From assembly GCA_017428635.1 (NCBI GenBank), contig JAFRQK010000007.1, positions 1 through 64,000 on the forward strand: a DNA stretch of 64,000 nucleotides, in the 5' to 3' direction. Position 1 is the stretch's first letter; every line of letters begins with the position of its first letter. Below the pieces are notes generated by a model that ran no database searches, was not told the DNA's origin, and was given only the letters and a program-made list of their open reading frames with translations. The DNA comes from Clostridia bacterium (lineage in GTDB: Bacteria > Bacillota > Clostridia > Oscillospirales > CAG-272). This document shows, one piece after another, positions 51,272-60,638 of this stretch. The translations under genes were made by a program, and so were the position numbers.

Positions 51272-52093
51272 TTAATCTCCAATCTTTTTCTTGACAGTTG
51301 AATTCTTTCTGTCGGAACGGATCTCGATGACGTTTACCGCCGTCAACAGAAGCAGGATGGTGAGGAAGATGAGCGAGTACAGCGCGTAGTATTCGGGCGA
51401 CAGCGGCTTTTTGACCGCCGTGTACAGGCTCGTCGCAAGGATGTTGAAGTGGCCGTTCGTGTAGTAACTGATTATGAAGTCGTCGAGCGACAGAGTGAAC
51501 GCCATGATGAAGCCCGATACGATACCGGGAACGATGCCCGGAAAGACGACCCGCCAGAACGCTTTCGTCTTCGTGCATCCGAGATCCAACGCCGCCTCGT
51601 AGAGCGAAACGTCCGAGCCGTACAGACGCGGAAGGACGTTGAGGATCACGTACGGAAGGTTGAAAGTTATATGCGCGATCAGAAGAGTCCAGAATCCGAG
51701 GATCGCGGAGTTGTGAAGGAACCACGTTCCGAAAAACGTGAACAGCAGCATCAGCGATACGCCGGTGATGATGTCCGGGTTGATCAGCGGGATATTCGTC
51801 ACCGTGTTGACGGCGCTTTTCAGCCGCTTCGACCTCATTTTGTAGATGCCGTACGCCGCTATGACGCCGAGAACGGTCGCGAGGACCGCGGCGCAGGCGG
51901 AGATCAGGAGCGTGTTCAGCAGGATCCCGCGCATGGACCGGTCGTAAAACAGATTAACGTACCATCTGAGGGAGAAGCCGCTGAACGTCGTTGTGCTCTT
52001 CGCGGAATTGAACGAGAAGACGGCCATCACGAGCAGAGGGGCGTAGAGGATCGCGTAAACGACGCCGATGAAGACTCGACCGAGTTTTTTCAT
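51272..52093 (-). CDS. potC: Spermidine/putrescine ABC transporter permease
   Basis: 273 aa, six helices. The EAA loop YEAALDLGCTKTKAFWRVVFPGIVPGI is the contact site for PotA. Family member of the PotC type (second permease). ATGA overlap with potB; the potD start follows one base after its stop. Confidence 0.92.
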   Translation of the reverse strand: MKKLGRVFIGVVYAILYAPLLVMAVFSFNSAKSTTTFSGFSLRWYVNLFYDRSMRGILLNTLLISACAAVLATVLGVIAAYGIYKMRSKRLKSAVNTVTNIPLINPDIITGVSLMLLFTFFGTWFLHNSAILGFWTLLIAHITFNLPYVILNVLPRLYGSDVSLYEAALDLGCTKTKAFWRVVFPGIVPGIVSGFIMAFTLSLDDFIISYYTNGHFNILATSLYTAVKKPLSPEYYALYSLIFLTILLLLTAVNVIEIRSDRKNSTVKKKIGD

Positions 52094-52929
52094 ATCAGCA
52101 CGCTCCCCCCTTCATCGTTTTCGGTGAACCGGTTGAGGATGAGCATACTGACGAGGATTATCGCCATCAGGACGGCGGAGAGCGCCGCGGCGACGGGCAG
52201 ATTGTTGTTCTGCGAGTGGATCTGACCCTCGATGAGGTCGCCGATCATGAAATCGCCGGTTCCGCCCATCTTCGCCGAGATGTAGAACGTACTGACCGAC
52301 GGCACGAACACCATTATTATGCCCGAAACGATGCCGGGCACCGTCAGCGGGAAGATCACCCTGCGGATGCGCGAGAGGGCTCCGCATCCGAGGTCCGACG
52401 CAGCTTCGAGGAGCGACGGCTCGATCTTCGACATGACGTTGTAGATAGGCAGGATCATATAAGGCAGGTAGTTGTAGACCATACCGAAGATGACAGCGCC
52501 GGTGTTGTTCATCAGAGGGAGCTTGCCGAATCCGATCGCCACGAGCGCCTGATTGATAAGGCCGTTCCCGTCCATCAGCGCGGACAGACAGTACGTTTTG
52601 ATCAGCAGGTTTATCCACATCGGAAGAGTAACGAACATGTTCGCGATCTTCTGCGACGCGGGTCTCATCCGGCAGACGACGTACGAAAAGGGATACGCGA
52701 TCAGAAACGTGATCGCAGTCGCGACAACCGAATAAAGAAGCGAGCGCAGGATCACGCCGCCGTAATCCTTCAGCGACAGGATATTGCTGAAAGTGAAATG
52801 GCCTTCCCCGTCGGAGAACGCGTAAAACAGAACGACGGCGAGAGGGATGATTATGAACAGCGCCGCCCACGCGAAATAAGGCGCGTTGAGGAGGGCGGAG
52901 CCGAGCGAGAATTTTCTTTTTTTATTCAT
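52090..52929 (-). CDS. potB: Spermidine/putrescine ABC transporter permease
   Basis: 279 aa, six helices. EAA loop [27 protein letters not shown]. Forms the channel with PotC. It overlaps the potA end by 8 bases and the potC start by ATGA. Confidence 0.92.
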   Translation of the reverse strand: MNKKRKFSLGSALLNAPYFAWAALFIIIPLAVVLFYAFSDGEGHFTFSNILSLKDYGGVILRSLLYSVVATAITFLIAYPFSYVVCRMRPASQKIANMFVTLPMWINLLIKTYCLSALMDGNGLINQALVAIGFGKLPLMNNTGAVIFGMVYNYLPYMILPIYNVMSKIEPSLLEAASDLGCGALSRIRRVIFPLTVPGIVSGIIMVFVPSVSTFYISAKMGGTGDFMIGDLIEGQIHSQNNNLPVAAALSAVLMAIILVSMLILNRFTENDEGGSVLI

Positions 52930-54037
52930 CTTCCGCCTCCGGGTCCTCGTCCATTTCGTCCGAGAACGTGCTGTAGTCGCCGTACAGGCCGGAGAATTCG
53001 GATTTGTGCATTACGTGGATCGAGTCGGGTTCGAGCGCGATGCCGATCGTCTGCCCCTCGCGGTACGCGTCGGTCGTCTGCACCATCCACTTGAAGCCCT
53101 TGACGTCGACGATAAGTTCGTAGTAGTCGCCCTTGAACGTCGCCTGGGTGATCTTGCCCTTGACCATTCCCTCTTTCGAGGGGACGATATCGACGTCCTC
53201 GGGACGGATGACGACGTCGACGGGCTCGTCTTTTTCAAAGCCCTCGTCGACGCAGGTGAAGGTGTGGCCGGCGAACGTGACCGTGTCGTCGCGGTTCATG
53301 ACGCCGTCGATTATGTTCGATTCGCCGATGAAGTCGGCGACGAAAGCGTTTTTCGGCTCGTTGTAAATGTCGACCGGAGTGCCGATCTGCTGGATCTTGC
53401 CGTTTTCCATGACGACGACCGTGTCGGACATGGAGAGCGCCTCTTCCTGATCGTGCGTGACGAATATGAAAGTGATCCCCGTCTCGCGCTGGATGCGGCG
53501 GAGTTCGACCTGCATATCCTTGCGCAGCTTCGCGTCGAGCGCGGAGAGCGGCTCGTCGAGGAGGAGAACTTTCGGGCGGTTGACGAGGGCGCGCGCTATC
53601 GCGACCCTCTGCTGCTGACCGCCGGAGAGATTCGTCACTTTTCGTTTTTCGTATCCCTCGAGGTTTACGAGGCGGAGCATCTCACGGACCTTCGGGTCGA
53701 TCTCGTTCTTCGGGGTTTTCGAGACGCGAAGGCCGAACGCCACGTTCTCGTAGACGTTCAGATGCGGGAAAAGGGCGTACCGCTGAAAGATCGTGTTGAC
53801 CGACCGCTTATACGGGGGCACGTCGTTGATCCGCACGCCGTCAAAAAAAACGTCCCCTTCATCCGGCGTCAGAAACCCGGCTATGATACGGAGCGTCGTC
53901 GTTTTGCCGCATCCGGATCTGCCGAGGAAGGTCACAAATTCCCCGTCGCGGACCGAGAGGTCCAGACTGTCGAGAATCTTCTCCCCGTCAAATGAAAGAG
54001 TAACGTTGCGTAATTCTATGATATTCCTGTTTTTCAT
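52922..54037 (-). CDS. potA: Spermidine/putrescine ABC transporter ATPase
   Basis: 371 aa. Walker [11 protein letters not shown] near 38-47, signature [15 protein letters not shown], Walker [12 protein letters not shown] and switch His in [12 protein letters not shown]-terminal TOBE domain follows ([10 protein letters not shown]). It powers polyamine uptake. First gene of the operon, starting at 54037 after AAGGGGG; an unusually long leader precedes it. Confidence 0.93.
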   Translation of the reverse strand: MKNRNIIELRNVTLSFDGEKILDSLDLSVRDGEFVTFLGRSGCGKTTTLRIIAGFLTPDEGDVFFDGVRINDVPPYKRSVNTIFQRYALFPHLNVYENVAFGLRVSKTPKNEIDPKVREMLRLVNLEGYEKRKVTNLSGGQQQRVAIARALVNRPKVLLLDEPLSALDAKLRKDMQVELRRIQRETGITFIFVTHDQEEALSMSDTVVVMENGKIQQIGTPVDIYNEPKNAFVADFIGESNIIDGVMNRDDTVTFAGHTFTCVDEGFEKDEPVDVVIRPEDVDIVPSKEGMVKGKITQATFKGDYYELIVDVKGFKWMVQTTDAYREGQTIGIALEPDSIHVMHKSEFSGLYGDYSTFSDEMDEDPEAEDE

Positions 54038-54427
54038 TTTGCATCCCCCTTTGCGGTAAAAGACCGCGAAAGCCGTAATACAGCTCTGCGCGAACCCACG
54101 AACGCCGTCGGAGAGATGAGATTTCTCCCGGCTTTACGGCTGAGCCGCAACCCCCGCAAAGAGTTTTTACAGTTCCGTTTGCTTGAAACGGTCTGCAGTT
54201 GCGGTTTCCGGGGAGGCCGACCGAAAACGGACGCCCCGTGTTTCTGTAAGAAACTGCCGTACGTGAACGCAGGCAAAAATGCCTCGGCGGCGGAAATACC
54301 TTCCGCCGGAGCGGACCGTTTACTGACAGACGGCGAGCTCCACAGGCGTTGTCCTGCGTTTTATTACCCGCCGATTCCTTTGCCTCACGGCGGGTTGTCA
54401 GCACAGATGCAAAATCGTGCAAGGTAT
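54038..54427 (-). ncRNA. Long structured 5' leader of the pot operon (candidate cis-regulatory RNA)
   Basis: The mapped promoter places the transcription start near 54421, about 380 bases before potA. No ORF of note lies in the leader. On the minus strand it can fold into a compact 5' domain: CTGACA/TGTCAG closing two inner stems, one of them CCCGCCG/CGGCGGG. Further stems include TTCCGCC/GGCGG-type pairings, CCGTTT/AAACGG and ACCGCAA/TTGCGGGGGTTGCGG-type repeats. It does not match a riboswitch class I can name. Sensing of polyamines or another ligand is only a guess from context. Confidence 0.4.
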
Positions 54428-54456
54428 ATAATACAGTTTATGACCTTTTTTGTCAA
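54428..54456 (-). promoter_or_regulatory. Promoter of the pot operon
   Basis: TTGACA (minus strand, 54451-54456) and TATTAT (54428-54433), 17 bases apart. Confidence 0.7.
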
Positions 54457-54524
54457 TAGTTATTTTTCACAGTATTAATATGAGGAAAACCGCGGCGCGG
54501 GGCGTTTTGCACCTCCTTTCGTTC

Positions 54525-54553
54525 TTGACAAACCGGACGCTTTGAAGTATATT
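54525..54553 (+). promoter_or_regulatory. Promoter of the 54584 lipoprotein gene
   Basis: TTGACA at 54525-54530 and TATATT at 54548-54553, 17 bases apart. Confidence 0.7.
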
Positions 54554-54583
54554 AAACGTGAAATCCGAAAAAGGAGAAACGTT

Positions 54584-55252
54584 ATGAAAAAGATCATCGC
54601 AATTATTCTTGTAATATTTACGCTCGCGTGCCTGGCCGCGTGCGGATCGACTGTTGATAACGGCGGCAAAGGGAACGATACGAAAGCGGAGTCGGCAAAG
54701 GCAGAAGACGCGACCGCGGACGCGGGGTCCGATACGGCCGGGACGCCCGAGACCTCCGACAAAAAAGACGCGGAAAACGCAGGGCTTACCGGAGAGCTCG
54801 TATTCATCGATCCCGACGGCGATGAGGTCATTCGCGGGGTGTCGATCTCCGGGAACAGATCCGGCACCGCGGAGTTCAATTCAAAAGAGCCCGCGACGGA
54901 GGGGATCCGCTGTATATTTGAATTGAACGAGTACGTCGAAGTTCTTCTGGATACGGAAGCAGGCAGCGTTTCGGCATACGTCCTCGAGCACCGCGACGAT
55001 CAGAGTTCGTATGGAAAAACCGATTTTTCCGCTCCCTATGACGACTTCTTCGCCGCTTTCATTTCGGAGCCCGACGAGGACGGATACACGGGCACGTTCT
55101 ACGTGAATCCCGAGGACGCGGAGCCCGGTTATTACGACTTGGTTTTCACCGTTGACAGAAAGGCGGTCGCCTCGCTCGTGACGCGCTTCTTTTCCGAGGG
55201 CGAACTTGAGGCGAAAACCGACGCCGAGCTTGAAAAGCTGATGCGGGATTAA
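54584..55252 (+). CDS. Hypothetical lipoprotein, 222 aa
   Basis: Signal peptide with lipobox LAAC near residue 20, then an acidic Ala/Asp/Lys-rich linker (about 25-65) and a globular acidic domain of about 150 residues without recognised motif. It is expected to be anchored outside the membrane. Start at 54584 with AAAAAGGAG upstream, own promoter and own terminator, so it is a monocistronic gene. The linker resembles those of many clostridial surface lipoproteins; no ligand can be suggested. Confidence 0.75.
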   Translation: MKKIIAIILVIFTLACLAACGSTVDNGGKGNDTKAESAKAEDATADAGSDTAGTPETSDKKDAENAGLTGELVFIDPDGDEVIRGVSISGNRSGTAEFNSKEPATEGIRCIFELNEYVEVLLDTEAGSVSAYVLEHRDDQSSYGKTDFSAPYDDFFAAFISEPDEDGYTGTFYVNPEDAEPGYYDLVFTVDRKAVASLVTRFFSEGELEAKTDAELEKLMRD

Positions 55253-55287
55253 GGAACGACCGACGGGAAACTTAATCGAAAATGAAA

Positions 55288-55340
55288 AGATCCGCAGGCT
55301 TCATCTTTTAAGGTGAAGATCCTGCGGATCTGTGTTTTTT
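55288..55340 (+). terminator. Intrinsic terminator
   Basis: AGATCCGCAGG...CCTGCGGATCT long stem with inner CTTCATC/GGTGAAG pairing and loop TTTTAA, then GTGTTTTTT. A hairpin of similar design lies at 58248-58300. Confidence 0.8.
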
Positions 55341-55500
55341 ATGAATTGACGGCAGGGCCGTCGTGAATTGCGCTTCGCGCATGAATTCTCGCGTTCTGCT
55401 TTCGCAAAACGCTCCGTGAATTGAATTGCGCCCGTATTCCGTGCGAATTGTCCGATCGCCGAGCGGCGCAATTCATTTTCGGAGCCTGCGGCTCCTTATC
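55340..55500. repeat. GAATTG-linked hairpin array 3
   Basis: Hairpins GACGGC/GCCGTC, GCGC/GCGC, GCGTT/AACGC and GGAGCC/GGCTCC joined by ATGAATTG, GTGAATTG and GCGAATTG linkers, next to the 3' end of the glutamine synthetase gene. In the sense of that gene the linker reads CAATTCAT or CAATTCAC, as in the other arrays. Confidence 0.65.
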
Positions 55501-57592
55501 TCACGTCGTGCATCAAGTCGCCGTACGTCGGATAACACCAGAACTCGCGGCCGACGATCTTCTCGATCCCGTCCGCGGCGACGCGCGCTCTGTGCATATC
55601 GGAGAGGATGCGGTCGCGGCAGAGCTCGGCCGCTTCGATCGCGTTGTCCGTTCTGCGGAGCGCGGCGGTCGATTCCTCGAGTATGTTCGAGCACTCGTAG
55701 AGTTCGTCGGTCAGATCGGCGAGGCGGTCGAGGAGCTTCTCTTCCATGCAGATCGAGAGGCGCGGGCTGATCGCCTTTTTCGCGGCGGCTCCGTCCGAGA
55801 GGACTTTCGAGTATTTGACCGCCGAGGGGAGTATATCGTGGTTTATCATGTCGACCATCGTGTTCGCCTCGATGGCGACTTTTTTCGCGTAGTTGTCGAG
55901 CATGATCTCGCATCGGCTCTCCGCTTCCGCTTCGGAGTACACTCCGGTACGGCGGAACAGCGCGATATTCTTCGAGTCGAGCATGCGGACGACGGCGTCG
56001 GCGGTCGTCGGAAGATTGAGGAGGCCTCTTTTCTTTGCTTCTTCGACCCACTCCTCGCCGTATCCGTCGCCGTTGAAGATGATGCGGAAATGGCGTCCGA
56101 GCCGGCCTCTCAGGATATTCGAGACTGTCTCGAACGAGCCGTCCGTTCCCTCGAGTTCGTCTGCGATCGAGCACAGTTCGTCGGCTACCGCGGCGTTGAG
56201 CGCGATGTTCGCTCCCGCTATCGAGTCGGACGAGCCGACCATGCGGAACTCGAATTTATTGCCGGTGAACGCGAACGGTGACGTTCTGTTCCTGTCCGTG
56301 TTGTCCTTCGGTATCTTCGGGAGTACGTGGACGCCGGTCCCGAGAACGTCGGCGGCGCGCGGGGTATATCTCTCGCCGTCCACGACGGCGCGCAGAAGAC
56401 CCGTCAGTTCGTCGCCGAGGAAGACGGAGACGATCGCCGGAGGCGCTTCGGATTTTCCGAGACGGTGATCGTTGCCCGCCGAGGCGACCGAAGCGCGAAG
56501 AAGATCCTGATATTCGTCGACCGCGCAGACGACGGCGGAGAGGAAGACGAGGAACTGCACGTTTTCCTGCGGCGTGTCGCCCGGGTCGAGGAGGTTCTTG
56601 CCCGCGTCGGTCGAGAGGGACCAGTTGTTGTGCTTGCCCGAGCCGTTGACGCCCTCGAAGGGTTTTTCGTGGAGCAGGCAGACCATGCCGTGGCGCGCGG
56701 CGACCTTCTTCATGATCTCCATCATGAGCTGGTTCTGGTCGCACGCGATGTTCGCGCGGCAGAAGACGGGGGCGATCTCGTGCTGAGCGGGAGCGACCTC
56801 GTTGTGTTCGGTTTTCGCGTAGATCCCGAGCGCCCACAACTCGCGGTTCAGATCGTCCATAAAGGCGCTGACCGCCGGCTTGAACGCGCCGAAATAGTGG
56901 TCGTCGAGCTGCTGATCCTTCGGGGCCGGAGCGCCGAAGAGCGTTCTTCCCGTGTAGATCAAGTCTCGCCGTTTGTCGAAATCTTCTTTTCTGATGAGGA
57001 AAAACTCCTGTTCCGCGCCGACGGTGACGTTGACCTTCGCCGTCGCGTCGTCTCCGAGCGCCCGCAGGACGCGGATAGCCTGTTTGTTAATGACTTCCAT
57101 CGAGCGGAGCAGGGGCGTCTTCTTGTCGAGCGCCTCGCCGCCGTACGAACAGAAAGCGGTGGGAATGCACAGAACACGGTCCTTGACGAACGCGTAGGAC
57201 GTCGGATCCCACGCGGTGTATCCCCGCGCCTCGAACGTGGCGCGAAGACCGCCGGAAGGGAAAGAAGAGGCGTCCGGCTCTCCGCGGAAGAGTTCTTTCC
57301 CGGAGAATTCCGTGATCGGAGTTCCGTCGGGAGCGGGAGAGAGGAATGCGTCGTGTTTTTCGGCGGTGACGCCCGACAGAGGCTGGAACCAGTGGGTGAA
57401 ATGGGTCGCGCCGAGCTCGAGCGCCCACTCTTTCATCGCGCGGGCGACTTCGCTCGCAACGGACGGATCGAGCCTTCTGCCCCCGTCCATCGTCTTTTTC
57501 ATCGCGGTCCAGACGTCTTCGGGAAGACGCTCTTTCATCACCTCGTCGCTGAAGACCGCTTTTCCGAACGATCCTCTGATATCGTCAATCAT
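55496..57592 (-). CDS. glnN: Glutamine synthetase type III
   Basis: 698 aa, the usual GSIII length, versus about 450 for GSI. N-terminal GSIII-specific region (HFTHWFQPLSG, EKHDAF), catalytic core with VGAEQEFFLI, VNGSGKHNNWSLST and RNRTSPFAFTGNKFEFRMVGSS, and a helical C terminus. It makes glutamine from glutamate and ammonia, feeding CarA. Start at 57592 with CGGAGG upstream; the longer frame to 57760 crosses the promoter. Single gene divergent from the DUF1292 gene. Confidence 0.93.
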   Translation of the reverse strand: MIDDIRGSFGKAVFSDEVMKERLPEDVWTAMKKTMDGGRRLDPSVASEVARAMKEWALELGATHFTHWFQPLSGVTAEKHDAFLSPAPDGTPITEFSGKELFRGEPDASSFPSGGLRATFEARGYTAWDPTSYAFVKDRVLCIPTAFCSYGGEALDKKTPLLRSMEVINKQAIRVLRALGDDATAKVNVTVGAEQEFFLIRKEDFDKRRDLIYTGRTLFGAPAPKDQQLDDHYFGAFKPAVSAFMDDLNRELWALGIYAKTEHNEVAPAQHEIAPVFCRANIACDQNQLMMEIMKKVAARHGMVCLLHEKPFEGVNGSGKHNNWSLSTDAGKNLLDPGDTPQENVQFLVFLSAVVCAVDEYQDLLRASVASAGNDHRLGKSEAPPAIVSVFLGDELTGLLRAVVDGERYTPRAADVLGTGVHVLPKIPKDNTDRNRTSPFAFTGNKFEFRMVGSSDSIAGANIALNAAVADELCSIADELEGTDGSFETVSNILRGRLGRHFRIIFNGDGYGEEWVEEAKKRGLLNLPTTADAVVRMLDSKNIALFRRTGVYSEAEAESRCEIMLDNYAKKVAIEANTMVDMINHDILPSAVKYSKVLSDGAAAKKAISPRLSICMEEKLLDRLADLTDELYECSNILEESTAALRRTDNAIEAAELCRDRILSDMHRARVAADGIEKIVGREFWCYPTYGDLMHDVR

Positions 57593-57646
57593 AACGCACC
57601 GCCTCCGGGGCGTCCGCATAGAAGCCCCCGATTTTGAATATACATT

Positions 57647-57675
57647 ATTATATACGCTGATCCCTGCTTTGTCAA
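57647..57675 (-). promoter_or_regulatory. Promoter of glnN
   Basis: TTGACA (minus strand, 57670-57675) and TATAAT (57647-57652), both perfect, 17 bases apart. Confidence 0.8.
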
Positions 57676-57704
57676 TCATATGAAACCGAAGGGAAAAACC
57701 CCAC

Positions 57705-57733
57705 TTGACATTTCGCCCGGCGCGGGATAAAAT
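57705..57733 (+). promoter_or_regulatory. Promoter of the DUF1292 gene
   Basis: TTGACA at 57705-57710 and TAAAAT at 57728-57733, 17 bases apart. Confidence 0.7.
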
Positions 57734-57780
57734 AAGGGCAGAAGAAATAAGCCGCGACAAGCGGCGGATCGGAGAAAAAG

Positions 57781-58071
57781 ATGGATAACAACGAATACGA
57801 TCCCGAGATCCTGATCCTCACCGACGAGGACGGAAAAGAACTTACGTTTGAACTGCTTCATTCGATCGAAAAGGACGGCGTCGAGTACAAGGCGCTCGTT
57901 CCCGTAGACGAAGAAGGCAACGAGACCGGCGACGAGTACATCATCCTCAAATGCGTCGAAGACGAGACCGGCGAGACCGTTCTCGAGACGATCGAAGACG
58001 ACGACGAGTTCGACCGCATTGCGGACATTTTCGACGACGAACTCTCCGACGTTTTCTACGACGAAGACTGA
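57781..58071 (+). CDS. DUF1292 family protein (YrzB-like)
   Basis: 96 aa, very acidic. ILTDEDGKELTFELLHSIEKDGVEYKALVPVD is the typical DUF1292 core, followed by YIILKCVEDETGE and an Asp/Glu-rich tail. Function is unknown; in many Bacillota it sits with IreB and RuvX, but here it is 44 kb from the IreB gene. GATCGGAG ribosome site upstream. A probable 6S RNA follows. Confidence 0.85.
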   Translation: MDNNEYDPEILILTDEDGKELTFELLHSIEKDGVEYKALVPVDEEGNETGDEYIILKCVEDETGETVLETIEDDDEFDRIADIFDDELSDVFYDED

Positions 58072-58088
58072 CGGACGTTGATCTCACG

Positions 58089-58245
58089 GCGTAATTGCCC
58101 TGCGTTGTTCGTTTTCAGCCGAGCGATAAAAACCCACAAAGAGTAAAAGGGAGCCCGGGCTCCGTCCGCAGGTATGCAGACCTCCCCTGGACTGTCGAAT
58201 CAAGTGCAGACCGAAAAAGCACGGGTCAATAACTGACCCGGCAAA
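58089..58245 (+). ncRNA. ssrS: Probable 6S RNA
   Basis: About 155 bases beginning near AATTGCCCTGCG and containing TTGTTCG, CGAGCGATAA, AACCCACAAAGAG, GGGAGCCCGGGCTCCG, GGTATGCAGACCTC and, near the 3' end, GCACGGGTCAA. The 5' TTGCCCTG and 3' CACGGGTCAA segments can form the closing stem around a large central bubble, the layout of 6S RNA, which binds housekeeping RNA polymerase. Exact ends are uncertain. Identified by resemblance to Bacillota 6S sequences, not by a model search. An intrinsic terminator follows. Confidence 0.65.
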
Positions 58246-58247
58246 GT

Positions 58248-58300
58248 GAAAATCCGAAGTTTTCGTTTTTAAGGTAAAAATCCTACGGATTTTCCATTTT
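58248..58300 (+). terminator. Terminator-like hairpin after the 6S RNA
   Basis: AAAATCCG/CGGATTTT with inner pairing across AAG and a loop, ending in CCATTTTATG. The rest of the gap to 58597 shows GC-rich hairpin-forming sequence (for example CCGGGCGGCGGATCGATATCG region) but no gene I can support. Confidence 0.55.
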
Positions 58301-58597
58301 ATGTGCTTTTTCTACCGCCGTTTTCCCCCCTCGACGTACGTAGGTACGCCTCACGGGGAAAAAACGACGATTCTGCATCTGATTCGGCAGCCCAGAGACG
58401 TTGGGAGCACAAAACGGACGGGAGGGCGCCATCCTTGCGCGAGCAGGGTTTCTTCTTCGCTCGCGGACGGCATCGCGGGGTTTTGATTTTTTTGCCGGGC
58501 GGCGGATCGATATCGCCCGACGCAGTTAATCTTGTACAAAAATCGGCGGCGTTATTATGCAAAATGAGAGAAAATCCGCGCCGCGGGAAAAGTTCTG

Positions 58598-58626
58598 TTG
58601 AAAAAACGCTTAAAATGTGATAAAAT
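58598..58626 (+). promoter_or_regulatory. Promoter of the peptide-binding lipoprotein gene
   Basis: TTGAAA at 58598-58603 and TAAAAT at 58621-58626, 17 bases apart. Confidence 0.65.
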
Positions 58627-58725
58627 TACGGGTACGGCAATAATGCGCGGATGCGCCGCTTCGGCGGGGCCCGCGCCGTCAAACTCAATATACTTATCCG
58701 AAAGATCGGATCCGGGGAGAAAAAC

Positions 58726-60498
58726 ATGAAAAAAATCATCTCGCTGTTTTTAGCCGCCCTGATGCTCGCGGCTGTCCTTTCGGGGTGCACCACGCTCAAG
58801 AAGCTGGAGGACGGCACTTACGACAGAGGCGCCGTGATCGAAATGTACGTCTCTGAGGAGGTCTACAACTTCGATCCGCAGATCGCGGTGACCGACGAGA
58901 ATATGCTCAAGGTCATGTCGCTCCTTTTCGAGGGGCTGACCAGAATAGACTCGAACGGCAAGTGGACGAAGGCGCTGATGAAGGACTATGAGGTCAGGCC
59001 GGACGACAGAGACGGATACTCCGTCCTCATTACCCTCAACAAGACGAAATGGACCGACGCGAGAACCGTTCAGGCGATCGACTTCGTCAACTCGTGGAAG
59101 AGGATCCTCGACCCCAACAATTCCTGTGAAGCGGCGTCCCTTCTTTACGACCTCAAAAACGCGCGCGAGATCAAGCGCAGCGACGCGGGAGTCACCGTCG
59201 ACGACCTCGGCGTATCCGCCGTCGACACCTACACTCTCAAAGTCACTTTCAGAAATTCCGACGTCGATCTCGACAGATTCTTCCGCAACTGCGCGTCGAT
59301 CGCGCTCGTCCCGCTTCGCGAGGACATCATCGCGAGATACGGCGACAAATGGGCGATGAAGACGACGTCCATCTGCACGAACGGTCCGTTCGCGCTCAGA
59401 GAAGCGGAAACGGGCGGCGTCGTGCGTCTCGAGAGATCCGGCTACTACTACCGCGATCCCGATAAAGACAAATACTACGATAAATACGTTATCCCGTACA
59501 AACTCATAACCGATTACGGAAAAGGCAACGCGGAAGCGCAGGCCGAAGCGTATGAGAACGGCGAACTCTTCTATCTCGGCAACGTCGCGCTGGCGAAACG
59601 CGCGGAGTACAAAAACAAAGCGACCGTCGTCGATATGCCCGTTACCCAGTCGTATTACTTCAATACGAACAACAGCGTCTTATCGAAACCCGAGGTGCGC
59701 CGCGCTCTGTCGCTTGCGATAGACAGGGATCACATCGTCGAGATACTCACGTTTGCGAAAGCCGCGACGGGTTACATCCCGTACGGAGCGGTAAACGACA
59801 AGGCGAACAGTTCGTTCAGGAGCGCAGGGGAAGACCTCATTTCGACGGGCGCGAACCTTGAAGAGGCGAAATCTCTGCTCAGCAAGGCGGGCGTCAGAGG
59901 CGGATCCTTCTCGATCACCGTGAGAAAGAACAGCGAGGCGGATCTCGCTGTCGCGGAGTACGTCGCGGGGGTCTGGGGTTCTCTCGGATTCACCGTCAGA
60001 CTGGATCCCGTCGGCACGAGCGTATTCTCCGTGACCGAGGGCGAGACGACGACGCTTTACGCCGTCGACGATTTCCAGGAGAAGTACAAGTCCGGAGATT
60101 TTGACGTTATCGCCGTCGACGATACGATGCCTTCCGTCGACGCGTTCAGCTCGCTGTCCCGGTTCTCGGACGAGTTCTCCGGAAACGGCGTGGATATGGA
60201 GTCAGGCAACTATGAGATCTACGGTCACGTTACCGGATACTCGAGCGCCGCTTACGACGAACTGATCGAAAAGGCGTATGAAGAGCCGAACGCCGCCGAG
60301 AGAGCGAAACTGCTCCACGAGGCGGAAAAGCTGCTCCTCGAGGACATGCCGGTATGCCCGCTCGTCTTTATGCAGAACGCATACGTTGCGAACGGCGTCC
60401 TCTCCGGATTCAAAACCGACCGCTACGGCCTCGTCGATTTCAGAAAAGTCAAGATGAAAGATTATATGAAATACAAGCCGTCGGAAGATGAGGAGTAA
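58726..60498 (+). CDS. Oligopeptide ABC transporter substrate-binding lipoprotein (SBP_bac_5)
   Basis: 590 aa. Lipobox LSGC near residue 21, then the family 5 binding-protein fold: YNFDPQIAVTDENMLKVMSLLFEGL at the N terminus, VRRALSLAIDRDHIVEIL in the centre and a C-terminal EAEKLLLEDMPVCPL. It would bind peptides outside the membrane. No permease or ATPase genes adjoin, so it is an orphan binding protein or shares a distant Opp system. Start at 58726 with GGGGAG upstream. Confidence 0.88.
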   Translation: MKKIISLFLAALMLAAVLSGCTTLKKLEDGTYDRGAVIEMYVSEEVYNFDPQIAVTDENMLKVMSLLFEGLTRIDSNGKWTKALMKDYEVRPDDRDGYSVLITLNKTKWTDARTVQAIDFVNSWKRILDPNNSCEAASLLYDLKNAREIKRSDAGVTVDDLGVSAVDTYTLKVTFRNSDVDLDRFFRNCASIALVPLREDIIARYGDKWAMKTTSICTNGPFALREAETGGVVRLERSGYYYRDPDKDKYYDKYVIPYKLITDYGKGNAEAQAEAYENGELFYLGNVALAKRAEYKNKATVVDMPVTQSYYFNTNNSVLSKPEVRRALSLAIDRDHIVEILTFAKAATGYIPYGAVNDKANSSFRSAGEDLISTGANLEEAKSLLSKAGVRGGSFSITVRKNSEADLAVAEYVAGVWGSLGFTVRLDPVGTSVFSVTEGETTTLYAVDDFQEKYKSGDFDVIAVDDTMPSVDAFSSLSRFSDEFSGNGVDMESGNYEIYGHVTGYSSAAYDELIEKAYEEPNAAERAKLLHEAEKLLLEDMPVCPLVFMQNAYVANGVLSGFKTDRYGLVDFRKVKMKDYMKYKPSEDEE

Positions 60499-60528
60499 TC
60501 AAACCCCTTAAAACCTAATCGACAAAAC

Positions 60529-60582
60529 GGCGCAGAACCACCGGGATCCCCGGCGGTCCTGCGCCTCTCATTCTCTTTTTTT
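60529..60582 (+). terminator. Intrinsic terminator
   Basis: GGCGCAGAACCACCGG pairs with CCGGCGGTCCTGCGCC, followed after a short gap by seven T residues. Confidence 0.75.
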
Positions 60583-60638
60583 CAAATCAAATCCCGAGTC
60601 CCCGCTTGCGGGGCTGACAGACGAAAAGGAAGCACGTC

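Noticed and set aside
54038..54427. Known riboswitch class (guanidine, cobalamin, TPP, lysine, SAM)
   Set aside because: None of the conserved cores I know could be matched by eye, so the leader is left as an unclassified structured RNA.
58300..58620. Short open frames in the gap before the peptide-binding gene
   Set aside because: No ribosome sites or homology; frames on both strands are the by-product of GC-rich sequence.
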